From the NCBI RefSeq assembly GCF_000003815.2, contig NC_049979.1, forward strand, positions 19,585,686-19,649,685: DNA of 64,000 nucleotides, read 5' to 3'. This document shows positions 36,921-48,300 of the stretch, in pieces (position 1 is the first letter of the stretch; each line of letters starts with the position of its first letter). Both the position numbers and the translations under genes were made by a program. A model generated the notes under the pieces. The model was given only the letters and a program-made list of their open reading frames with translations, searched no databases and was not told the origin of the DNA. The DNA comes from Branchiostoma floridae (taxonomy: Eukaryota > Chordata > Leptocardii > Amphioxiformes > Branchiostomatidae).

Positions 36921-36980
36921 TCAATTTTCATAAATTCATGTATAGTAGTCCACTATACCAGAATTTATGAAAATTGAACA
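36918..36980. repeat. 63-bp near-perfect palindrome
   Basis: Arms beginning TGTTCAATTTTCATAAATTC pair perfectly over 20 bp and continue with TATAGT/ACTATA towards the centre. It directly abuts the GT microsatellite. Confidence 0.8.
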
Positions 36981-37523
36981 GTAGAAAAATATGGCCACAT
37001 GAAATTAACAAGTACGTAATGTGGTATGGCGATGATGCTTCTGTTCACTGGAAGCCAAAGATATCTGTTCACGATCACACTGTGACAGTACTAGTTTGAT
37101 AGAGTTGTTCTACGCTACATTCTTAGTGTTAGTGTGTTACCAAATTAGACTAAGCACTTAATGAAAATTTAGTGTAACCTAGAAATTGGCTACTTCAGTG
37201 GAGTGGTGCTTTATATAGCAAAACTGTACATGTAACTCGACCTTTGGCTGAAAGATTGCTTGCTTGTTTATTACATACATCATTCTTAATCCCGGAAATT
37301 TTCTTCTGTCTTCGAGTGAAAAAAATAACCAGGATGATACCTAGGCAGGCTAAGCAATATGACGCCGGGCCGAAATCGACCTTGTTTCTACCGGTAGTCG
37401 TATGACCTCGTTCATCGCAACAATGGTATTGCGCTGTAGTAAAAATGTTGTCTGTATTCTAATAAGTCGGACAACCTCTCTAGCCACCGACAATAGCAAG
37501 GGTGTTGCGCACGCGCAAAAAAA

Positions 37524-40500
37524 ATGTTGTCTGCATTTTTGGAGAAAAAAATGGCTGTAATTGTCAGCTGGATAGTTGAGTCCGTCCTGGAGATTTTGCA
37601 GATCTCCGGGCTGACTCTGCAAACAATTCTCGTCTTCTGTGTGGCCTTCCTCATTGCGTGCACGTTCTTGTTAAAGCGCCCCAGGAACCTGCCACCTTAC
37701 CCGGCAGGACGCGTGCCTGTTCTCGGGCACCTCCTCGCCTTGGGCCGAGCGCCTCACCTCACGCTGACGGCGTGGAGGCGGCAGTACGGGGACGTCTTCA
37801 CCGTCAGGATGGGGATGGAAGATGTGGTGGTTCTGAACGGCTACACTGCCGTCAAGGATGCGCTCGTGGACATGTCCGAGCTGTTCGCGTCCAGGCCGCC
37901 AAACTACCTGTTCGATTTGACAGTTGGATTCGGAGAAGGTAAAATTTCAGTTCCTTTCACTTTAGTATATCGTCAGATTCGAAACTGCTAGTATTTGAGA
38001 GAGGCATTTGATATATCATACAGTACAATCACCTTCGTCAATAAGTTTATAGTTTGGGCATCGTTTATGGGTATTTTTTGTGACGTATGTAATTGAGAAA
38101 GAGAGGAACATTGACATATATGAATGTGAAAACCTAATTGGAATAGTCAACGAGAAAAGGGTATGATTCCTTGGACGGTAGATGAGGTGAATTTCATATC
38201 TACAGCATGCAATTGGAATTCAAAGATGACCAACATTAGACATAGATTAAGCAAATCACAACCTCATTTGCATAATTGATGGGAAGGAAATGGCTTCTTT
38301 CCTTAAGTATGATTTCCATACGTTAAACAACTTGCGTTCTTCGGTTGGAGAGGATGATTAATTGATGGACATGGACATGAGGACCTTATCTGCAGAATTA
38401 AGGATACTGGGCATTTATAATATGTCACTAGAAAAGAGCAAACATCATTTGACAAAGGTATGAGATCGTGTATCCTATTTATGTCATTTCTTTGTTCCTG
38501 AAGACATTGTTACTGCACGTTGGGGGAGCAAGTTCAGACAGAGACGGAGGTTTGCTACCACGGCGTTAAGGAACCTCGGCATGAAGGTCGGCACTGGCAG
38601 CATTGAAGAGAAAATCCGAGAGGAAGCTATACGTCTCCGCAACAGGGTAAGATCAGAGTAAAGTAGGGATGATTTGGCTTCTCTGTACGATACAGTGTGC
38701 CGAAATATTTCTTTAAAATGAACTGTGCTGCTTGCAAGATTCTGAATTTTTAAGCCCTAGCGTCTGATGGAAAACTCGCTAATTTTTTGACGAAGGAAAT
38801 CTATTTAGGTTGCAGAATACGAGGGAAAACCTATTGATATCGCCCATGGTATCAACGTGGCGGTCGCGAACGTCATCTGCTCCATGACGTTCGGAAAGCG
38901 CTACGACTACGAGGATGAAACGTTCCGGGAGCTCTCTGAGGCGGTTGTGACAATAATGTCTGAGCTTGGAGCGGGGCAGATTATCAGTGTCTTCCCCCTG
39001 TTACGGTTTGTTCCAGGAGGTCAGTACTTTAACTAGCTATAGTAGGCTTCGAATCCTTTGAAGAGCGTTTCATATTGACTATCTTTGGGCCGAATGCACT
39101 ACAACCTTCTTCAAGTTTGGATGACCGATCGCTTAGACGTATGACACGTGGCGTTCAGCAATCAATGAGAAGTGTTCGGAAGTTTATATATACCCGCCTC
39201 TTGTGATTTCTGGTCCGTATGGCCGTATGTAGATGGTCTTTTTACTGACCGAGGTATTGGTCATTAAAATCAGATGAAGACGTTGTAGCATAGAGTGCCG
39301 AATTTTGTTGGTAATCACAACACACACATATACATTTTCATGCTTTAGTTTTCCATAATGTCAGAAAGTATTACTTTGCCGATACATTGTGTACATCAAT
39401 ATATCAAAATCCCCATGTACAGTGAACCGAGCCAGCTACAGTGTATCTGGACAACTGGCGAAGATCCAAAAGGTGTTGAGGGAAGAAATGTCTCGCCATC
39501 GAGAACACCTGGATCACGAGAACCCACGAGACTTCCTCGACTTCTGCCTGCTGGAGCTGGAACTGCAGGAAAAGGTGGCTGGTCTGACGGAAGAGAACGT
39601 CCTGTATATGACACAGAACCTTTTCTTCGGTGGAACAGACACGACCACCAACACATTGCTGTGGAGTCTACTCTACATGATTTTGAACCCAGACATCCAA
39701 AAGAAGGTACTCATCAGCATCAAATGTTATACCCTGTTTTTCCATGTCAAATTCCATTTCCATTCCGTCTGGCAAAAAAGTAAAGATCACAATTTACGTT
39801 AAATCTAGGATACAGTCATTTTTAAACTTCATATTCCCTTCCTCTGTAGCCCTACTGGCTGCCAAATACACATTTTTCTGTATTTTTTTTTTCGACTTCT
39901 ATACGATGATTTTAAGGATGACTTCAATACAATACCAACTTAAAGTAACTTTGCTTCGACAGGCACAAGAGGAGCTTGATGCCGTTGTTGGTGAGAGTCT
40001 GCCCACCCTGTCCCACCGTTCCCAGCTGCACTACGTGAACGCCTGCCTGTTGGAGGTCATGAGGATCCGCCATATCGGGCCTCTTGCCGTTCCCCACGCC
40101 ACCACAGACACGGTCAAAGTGAAGGAGTACGACATCGCTAAGGGAACCCAGGTATTGCTACTGTATAAGATCAAAAGTTCTGTAACGTTTCAAAATGGTC
40201 CATTCACTTTAAACTAGCCACATGGTCATGAGTTAATGGCTTCTTCTGATCAATTCTTGAAACTTTATAGTATACGTATTATATCAACATATTTTTATGA
40301 GACGGGAGAAGCGGTTCTTTCAACCCTTCGTTTGGTTTGCATGGATGCATGCGTGGATGCATGGATCGGTCAATTTAACCAAACCCTTCTAATAGCCCTT
40401 CTATACGCCCAATTGCGCCAGCGTGGCCGAGCGGTCTACAGCACGATATCAATTGGAGCAGTTTGCTTCTCCAACCGTAGATCGTGGGTTCGAACCCCGC

Positions 40501-41660
40501 TTGCAAATTTTTTTTCTTTGTTAGACAAATCTCATGTAGTGTTTTTTTAATAGAAGATAGACCAATTCAGTAATTCGATGTTTAAAAACTCTTTTTTCGT
40601 GTGATTTGTTTAACATCCAGGCTTTTTCCAAAATACGCACCGGCCAGCTTTTTTCAGAAGCTTTCTTGTTCCTCTTGGATCCAGGTACTACCGAACTTGC
40701 ACTCCCTCCACATGGACCCCGCCTACTGGCCTGATCCGGACCGGTTTGACCCCGTAAGATTCCTGGACGCGGAAGGGAACGTCATCAACAAGCCTGAGTC
40801 CTTCATGCCTTTTTCTGGAGGTAATTATCAGATTACTGTTAGGCGTATTTGACCGCAGTATCCCTCTGTCTCGGAAGACAATGGTAGACAGACAGGGTGG
40901 GTTTTTAAGGCGACCCGTCTGCCTGGCCTGCACTTGGTTTTTTTAAGGTGAAGGAGGGGTGTGCACTTCCTTATCCACCCTCTACTCCACTGGCGCACTA
41001 TACATATATAAGTCCTACAGGGGCAACTGTTTGCATTGTATAAGACGGCCCCCGCAGTGGATGAAGGTTTGTTATTTGGAGTTTCCGTCTCCTAGGAGGA
41101 CTTCCGACCAAGCATGCAAGGGGTTCCTCCTACCCCTGACTCATGTGTCATGGCGGGTGCGTCATGCCCGAACATGCCCCTATGACCTGTCACTGCCACA
41201 ATTCCTGTTACTGCCCCTAGCCGCAGCTAGGTACTCATTTTCACCTGAGTTAAGTGAGGAAAGTCGTGTAAAGTGCCTTTCCCAAGGACACAAGATCGGT
41301 GACACAGCAGACGGATTTGAACTCATGATCAGGACCTCTTGGGCCTGAGACCAATGCGCTGCTGATTGCACCACATGATCCCACCGCAGTGATGACTGCA
41401 GTAAGGATTACACCAAAATGTCAACATATTTCTATTCAACGATTTGCTGATCTTACGATTGAGCATTTTTTATACTTCCAGGCCGACGTGTGTGTCTTGG
41501 TGAGCAGCTGGCCAGGATGGAACTTTTCCTGTTCTTCTCGACTCTACTGCAGTCCTTCACCTTCAAGACGCCAGAGGGCGCCCCTCCTCCAAGCACTGAC
41601 GGCATCTTTGGGATAACATTGACACCGCATCCGTTCCAGCTTTGTGCAATACCACGTTAG
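37524..41660 (+). CDS. Cytochrome P450, CYP2-clan, microsomal
   Basis: Seven exons: 37524-37938, 38504-38646, 38809-39019, 39423-39706, 39963-40151, 40685-40820, 41482-41660. Total 1,557 nt, 518 aa. The N-terminus has a hydrophobic membrane anchor (about 25-50) followed by the hinge L-P-P-Y-P-A-G. The C-helix region has W...R-Q-R-R-R-F-A. The I-helix oxygen-binding motif G-G-T-D-T-T is at about 326-331. The K-helix E-V-M-R (ExxR) is in exon 5, the PDPDRFDP region in exon 6, and the heme loop F-S-G-G-R-R-V-C-L-G has its axial Cys near 464. The order and sequence resemble CYP2U/CYP2R/CYP2-like enzymes of the endoplasmic reticulum, which oxidise lipids or xenobiotics with electrons from P450 reductase. 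The substrate cannot be inferred. The M at 37551 is an alternative start. Intron 5 carries a tRNA-like sequence and intron 6 a SINE. Confidence 0.93.
40417..40504 (+). tRNA. tRNA-Leu/Ser-like pseudogene
   Basis: GCCAGCG, TGGCCGAGCGGTC (A box) and GGGTTCGAACCCC (B box) match a class II tRNA with a long variable arm, and a T-run follows at once as a Pol III terminator. However, the 3' acceptor strand pairs with the 5' strand only with a mismatch, and only if two bases are missing from the T-stem. I therefore read it as a pseudogene or the orphan head of a SINE. The anticodon could not be assigned. It lies in intron 5 of the P450 gene. Confidence 0.45.
41205..41385 (-). mobile_element. tRNA-derived SINE, 3'-truncated copy
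   Basis: On the minus strand this copy starts with a decayed tRNA head (B box GAGTTCAAATCC) and continues with CACCGATCTTGTG-CCTTGGGAAAGGCAC and a CTTAACTCAGGTGA segment. It aligns with the complete copy at 53911-54430 for about 180 bp and then stops. Located in intron 6 of the P450 gene. Confidence 0.8.
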
Positions 41661-41900
41661 TTTATTCTCTCATGGGAGTGTATTGTAGCCCCTTGAAAAC
41701 TAATGTTGTTTTTTTTACTATTCAAGAATGAGCCACAAAAATGAGCCACATTCACTGAGCAGCTAAAAATGTTGCATGTTTTATTACAATGTTACCTTTC
41801 TGCATCTTAGCTGCTTGTGCATTGGAAATAATGGTATCATTCCAAAATACAATTTGAACATAATTTCAGTCATATTTCCTGTTATTGTATATTGCTATAA

Positions 41901-41965
41901 TCAGGTCTAGGTCCGGACCTGAACCTGATCCTCTGGTCGTATGTTTTCCGTACTAGTACCTACTA
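41901..41965. mobile_element. Fragment of the hAT-type element
   Basis: The GGTCCGGACCTGAACCTGAT block followed by a decayed GTACTAGTACC end matches the right part of 34562-34993. It lies between the converging P450 and NUP133 genes; the rest of the 650-bp gap shows nothing. Confidence 0.55.
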
Positions 41966-42313
41966 TTAATTAAGATACATGTACATATGTTTGCTTGTAA
42001 GGTAACTGTTTAAGTTCTCTGGACTTATTCACATGAACCAATAGTTTCTTCTTTTTAGACCTCTGGACATTTTTCTCAAATGAAAATAAAACATGATCTA
42101 TCAAATCTACTGGGTTTATAGCTACTGGTTTTGCAACTTTCTGGGGTATCTTTACATACAAAAGCATGTACAAATGTTGTCAATGCCTTGTGCTTTTGAG
42201 GCTGGAAAGAAAAAGAGATGACTGATCCCAATACACAACAAATTACCATGTAATCCTACAGCATACACATATGCATGGAATGGCCAAGTGGAACATATGT
42301 GCAAATGTAGATC

Positions 42314-45300
42314 TTACTCCTGAGCCATGACTCTCTGTATGTGTTCATATCCTGCTCTGACTAGATACTGGAAACTGGAGTTGTCTTTGAGACCTCCTAG
42401 TTCTTCTGAAGACAGGAGCACGTCTACATCAGGCAGGTACTCTTGTAGGTCCACACCTGAGGAAAACCAGTTTGTGTCAGAACATATCGGGTACACTGTA
42501 TACATACGTATAGATCATTCAAAATAACTTTCACATTACTTGCCATTGCATACATCTCTGACAGGCCACACCAGTTCAATTGTTACACATAATACATTTG
42601 TATTCTTTGGTTCAATGTAGAGTACAAGACTTGAACAAGTACAAGGGACTTGCAACTGTTGGTAACAAAGTGTGAACATCTTGAGGTAGATATACAATGT
42701 ATGCACCTATCGTTTTTTAATCAAAGGCAAGCAAATCTGAGAAGTAACACAAGAATTTGTGTAGCCAAAACATTGTTAAACTAGGAAATATAATAGTTTA
42801 AAGCTAATATCGCACTAACAAAGAGAACAAATGAAAAATAGCAACATGTACATGTAAGTACTTTTCGCCAGCCTACCATTTTTGAATGCCAGCTGCACAG
42901 TTTTGAAGAACACTGTGTGACTACTGGCAAACAGGGGCTCATCTGTGGAAATACTGGACCAGCTGAAACAAGAGATTTTTATCAATTATTCACAATTGAA
43001 AATGGCAAAAATACAATATTTGCTACCCATTCAAGCAAAACCATAAGCATATGAATATATTTATCAAGAAATACACACTGAATTATAATATCTAAATGTG
43101 TATTTTAATGCCAGTTTTCCTCATACATTTTGGGATTACAACTTTCTATGCTTGCCAACACAATCAATCTGTGTACAAAATGTGCAGCTATGTTTATATA
43201 TATATCCTCCTTCTGTATGAGAATGTGCTGCTATGTTTACTTACTCATCCCTCAGCAGTGCTCTACCCCATATGTGAAGCTTTAGACCTTCATAAGCTGG
43301 ATCATCCTGGTAGTAAAATAAGGATATTCATAATTCAGCATTTGATACATTTCCACAGAATCAATGCCACAATTTATTGAATATCAAGGCAAGGACAATA
43401 AGGATACATGTATCTCCTTTACGCAATAAATCATAGTCAATGTTTTTGCTTCAGAACCTTTAAACTTGATAATTATTGTGTGCTAACAGAAAGTTTCTAT
43501 GTACGTGCTACAACCTACCTCATCAATATACTGCATTAGATCCAGGGCCTTGTTGAAGTCATATTCATTGGCTCTGTCATTTTCTGGTCCAACATACAAC
43601 TGTAAAAATTGTGCCAACATTCTTAAAGTGGTATTGAACACAGACATCAATGAATGCTGATAACAAAAACATACTAGAAAGATGGCAAAATGAATAAAAC
43701 AAGCTCTCATACCTGTATCAGATCATGTGGAGCTAGTACAGGCATGTTGTCTGGTTCCAAACCTTTGCTCTAGAAATACAAAATAAATGGTTTAGGTCAG
43801 CACTCAGCAATAATAAACCATGCCACTGATCCCTTTGCATGCTAAGAGAAACTGAGAAACCTGGGTAATGCAGGGGGCAAGCAAGTCGTTACCATGATGA
43901 CCTAGATGTAGACCTGACCAGACACAGTGCGCATACATCCCATACACAATGCAAGGGTAATGTGTCATATTTAGCATTTCCCTTATCCATCATCCAAGGC
44001 CTATAGGAACACCTACATGTATATTACAAACTGTATTATCCTAGAATTAAAGAACATCAAGGTAGCATTTTCCTACCACACAAATACAAAACAGCCACCC
44101 TACTACACAGGTCAACAAACTACGGTATATTGAGGGGTACAATGACATGAAGGTTAAACATGCATGTGAAGCAAGTTTACTTCCATCATCAACACATGTC
44201 AGCTGCAGAACACCTGCTCACCTGCAGCACTTCTGCAGGTAGGTTCTCCTGGAAAAACAGCAGCTGCAGCTCATTGTTGATTGCTGTAAAAAAACAAATA
44301 AAGATGCCTTTAGATTCTTACTGGAAGGATATTCCAATGGTAAAACAAGATATACTGAATATTCTTTAGAATGATAACTTGGAGACAGTCATGATACTAA
44401 CAGTTGCATCACAACAATTATTGTTTTTATTTGGTGATATGAACTTGACATAACATAAACAATTGCAAAAATTACGTTGAGTAACAATTCTTATGATAGT
44501 AAGATGTTAAATGAAGTATCAAAAACAGGTATTTACCTCCTACTTGCTGTTGTATCGAGTCCTGTGGTTGGTCAGATGCTAGAGCTGCCAGTTTGCTGAT
44601 ACTCAACAGAGTCTGTAAACAACATGTGACAGACAATATTAGAATGGATAGATAAAACAGAAATGTAAATATGAAATGGTTTGAAAATGTCATCATAAGC
44701 AGTTCATAACCTTAGTACAATGCTTAACTTTCTTCCAACACAAAAGTACATATGGATCAAATTTTCAACAACCACTGTGGCCTTATTCAGGATCAATACT
44801 GATGACCGATCACTTCAGAAGGTAAATTCGCAAGTTCCTAACCTTCTTTTTTGCAGCATATTTGGTCTCCCTCTCTGCCAACTTCCTCAGAGTTGAATGT
44901 GCCTGAAAGTAAAAATGTACAGGCAATTTATCAACATGCAAGGAACAAGACTAACATTTCCATAAACATGACAGCAATATGACTGGAAATCAAAAAACTG
45001 AAGAGTAACAAATTCTATCATGCACAATTTTCACAAGACCTGTCCTTGGTGCTGAACTACTTTCAAATTGTGCATCTAACTCAAACTGAATAACATTTTG
45101 ACAGATACTACCTATTCTTTCCAGTGACAATCAGAATAGCCTAGTACTAGTTGAATGCACTGTCCTTGGTCCTGAATAACATGCACATTGGCTATGCCAC
45201 AGAATATCAACACTGATCCTGTCCAAGGCTTTATGTCAGTACTGCCCAAGCTTTTGATTGTACTGAAATGCAATAACTTTAATATACATAAACTGAAAGA

Positions 45301-48300
45301 TTTGACAATATTGAAATGTATTCAAACTTGTCCTGTCCTTGGTGCTGAACAACATTCATACAATGACTATGCCAAATAAAGTTCACATTGATTGTTTTTA
45401 ATAATATGACATTTTCACTGACACTGCCTCACCTTTTGACACATGAATCTTGATACTTTTATTCTACTGACATAAAATAACTCTGCTGTACACATACTGA
45501 AAAATCTTATATTCACAATATACAAGACTTTATTGCTGGCACAATTGTCATAGATTCACAAGATATGTTTGAAAGACCTTGTCCCATTGGCTGGTGTTGA
45601 TGTCATGCAGCCAGCTCAAGTGCCCATGGGAAGCCAGGAACTGGGCCAGCTCGGCATTCTGGGAGGACGGCTGGGACAACAGCTTCCCTCGCTTTCCTAA
45701 TAAGGCAATTCAAACTAGTACAGTTACAAAATTCTAATAACAAGAAAAAAATATTCCAATAGGGTGAGTTGAACAAATAGACGAATGTTATGAAATGTGT
45801 ATTTTGGTGGATTAGGTGATCTGGCAGTATGTACACACACTACCATATTGTAAATGTAAGGATACTTCAGCTCACCTGTATCCATGTACCACTTGAACAG
45901 GAAGTCAGAGAAACCCTGAAAATGTCGGAAAACACAACATTTTGAGAAATATGTATCCATAGCCTAATAGCACTGCTGTCATTTAACAAATCTAAAAAAA
46001 AAAAATCAGAAAAATTGTTTAACATTGGTTGACAAATCCATCTTTTATACAGGATACACCAACTAAAAACGAATGTTTTGCTGAGATGTGTTTAAGTAGT
46101 TACTGCAAATGCAGAAATGTTCACAGTGGATTAATGTTCGCAGTTTTCGCGGTGACCACTGCACCGCGACTGCAGTCTATGGTGTTATCGCAAACTTAAA
46201 TCCACCGCGAAAAGTCATTTTACCCGCTCACCTCACCGGTCCCATAGCCTCACCGGCCGCGAAATTAAATCCCCTGCGAACTTAAATGCATTTACAGTAT
46301 TTGCTACAAATGAACAAAAACAAGTGTAAAACAACAGCTCACCTTGTCAGCAAACTGCACCATGTACCTCTCCAGCCTCTCCTGGTTGTCAGTGTCCTCA
46401 CACAGCTGGACCAGCACACTGAAGTCACAGTACTTCTCAGCCAGGGAGGCTGCCCGCTCGTGCTGTCCTGCCTCAACTATGCAGCATACAAACATCGTGA
46501 AGCAGTTCCAAAAACATGATTGCTCAGGCACTTAACAGTACATCTCTAACTAAATCCATCTCAACTTATGAAATTCAACAGATAGGCCAAAATGACAAGG
46601 TATCTAAATTTTGAACATTTTAATAGCTCTCGTTACAAGTTGAACTTGTATAACACCTATGCTCACTTAAACCACCATGACATCAAAACCATCTTGTTAT
46701 CAAGTGCTTTTCTGTACTTCATATATATTTTGGCTTAACCTTCTCCAAGTTGAATTGTACTGTTACTTTGTAATCAGTTGGAAATGCATCAGAGAGAGTT
46801 GATCTGCTGGAACCTATCCTAAAGGATGATAAAGGAAATACGAGGGGCGTGCAATAAGTAATGGTCCTGACCCACTTCCAGTTGTCTGATCTAAATGAAA
46901 TTTTGTATGTGTAATAATTCATATCTCTATGGGTTATGTTGCAAAAGACAGCTCTGAACTAATTGTGGTTTCTGATTTACTGGTGTTTGAACTTAGTCAG
47001 GTGCGAAATGGACCAGGTGTGAAATGGAACCAGTTGAGTGTCGCGCAGTGATCCGGTTTTTGTATTTGAAAGGACGCACACCAAAGAAGACTTTTGATGA
47101 AATAAATGAAACTTATGGTGATGATGCCCCATCATATGACCTTGTAAAACGCTGGCATCCTGAATTCAAACGTGGCTGGAAGTCTGTGGAAACAGCTCCC
47201 AGACCTAGTCGTCCCTCTTGTGCCATTGATGAGGCATCAGTTGGAGGACCAACCTGGGGTGTCCTACAAAATCGGTGTCCAGAGCTGCATCAAACGATGG
47301 GAGAAATGCATAACTCTGGGTGATTCCTATGAAGAGAAAGACTAATAACTGTGCCAAGTTTCATTAATCTCCTGCTATGGGAAATGGGTCAGGACCATTA
47401 CTAATTGCACGCCCCTCGTATTTTACAACTATTGGTGGTATACAAATGCACATGTATGATACCCTAATCAGAGTAAAACTATAATAACTATAAATGCTGG
47501 TTCACATTAGCAGTGATAGTACTACTAGACAATGAACATCACAGCAGCGATTCCCCTACGTACCCAGAGGTCTGATGTAAGCTGCCCTGTCTCCCTCGTA
47601 CTTCTCCTTGACATCCATGTAGTGCTGGTCCCCCTCCCCGTCCCCCAGGGACTCTAACTGACAGATGTACCCGTCCAACAACAGGTCTGTCAGCTCCATC
47701 AGCTGCTGGAAGAACGTTCCCCTGGTCTGCACGTCTGTAGCCTCCAGCAAGCCCTGTTCTACTGTCACCTCATGCTAGAACATTAAAAACATACACCATG
47801 TCCAAGCACTGTACACATCCAGCTGTTTTCATATCTAGCACTCTTTGGCGCTATTACAAGTGACTTTACTGGTAACACACCAAACATTGTTGTTTGATGT
47901 TAATGCAAAATCTGAAATTGTGGCAGATGGCAAAAGGTCAAGACGAGTCTGTCTTCCTTGTGATGTGTACTTTATACATTTTTACAGTCAATATGAATGA
48001 CTCATACTGTTGAACATGAGTTTACAAAGCATTATAGCCAATATTAGCCTAGTGGGAAACAGTTGCTGAAAGGAGACCTTTTTGTTGAAAAGTCTTCCAC
48101 ATTGTACCTTTTCATATGATTCTAGTATACAAGATCTGAGGCAAGATGTCACATACAGGCATCAAAGAAATCAAAGATAAACTTCAACTCATGCAAACAT
48201 ACAAATAGATACATCCTTTCCATCTGAAAACTATATTCCAAGAAACAAGCTTGTGCTACCAAGCGATTGTACTATACTAATGGTTTATTTACCTGTTTCT

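Noticed and set aside
40417-40504. A functional tRNA gene
   Set aside because: Acceptor and T-stem cannot both pair properly without two missing bases, and no anticodon loop can be placed with confidence.
45039-45365. A tandem array based on CTGTCCTTGGTGCTGAA
   Set aside because: Three diverged copies at irregular spacing (about 120 and 170 bp); too weak to call an array and without a function.
47024-47323. 99-aa open frame as a NUP133-intron host gene
   Set aside because: It is the N-terminal helix-turn-helix remnant of a mariner-like transposase inside TA-flanked inverted repeats.
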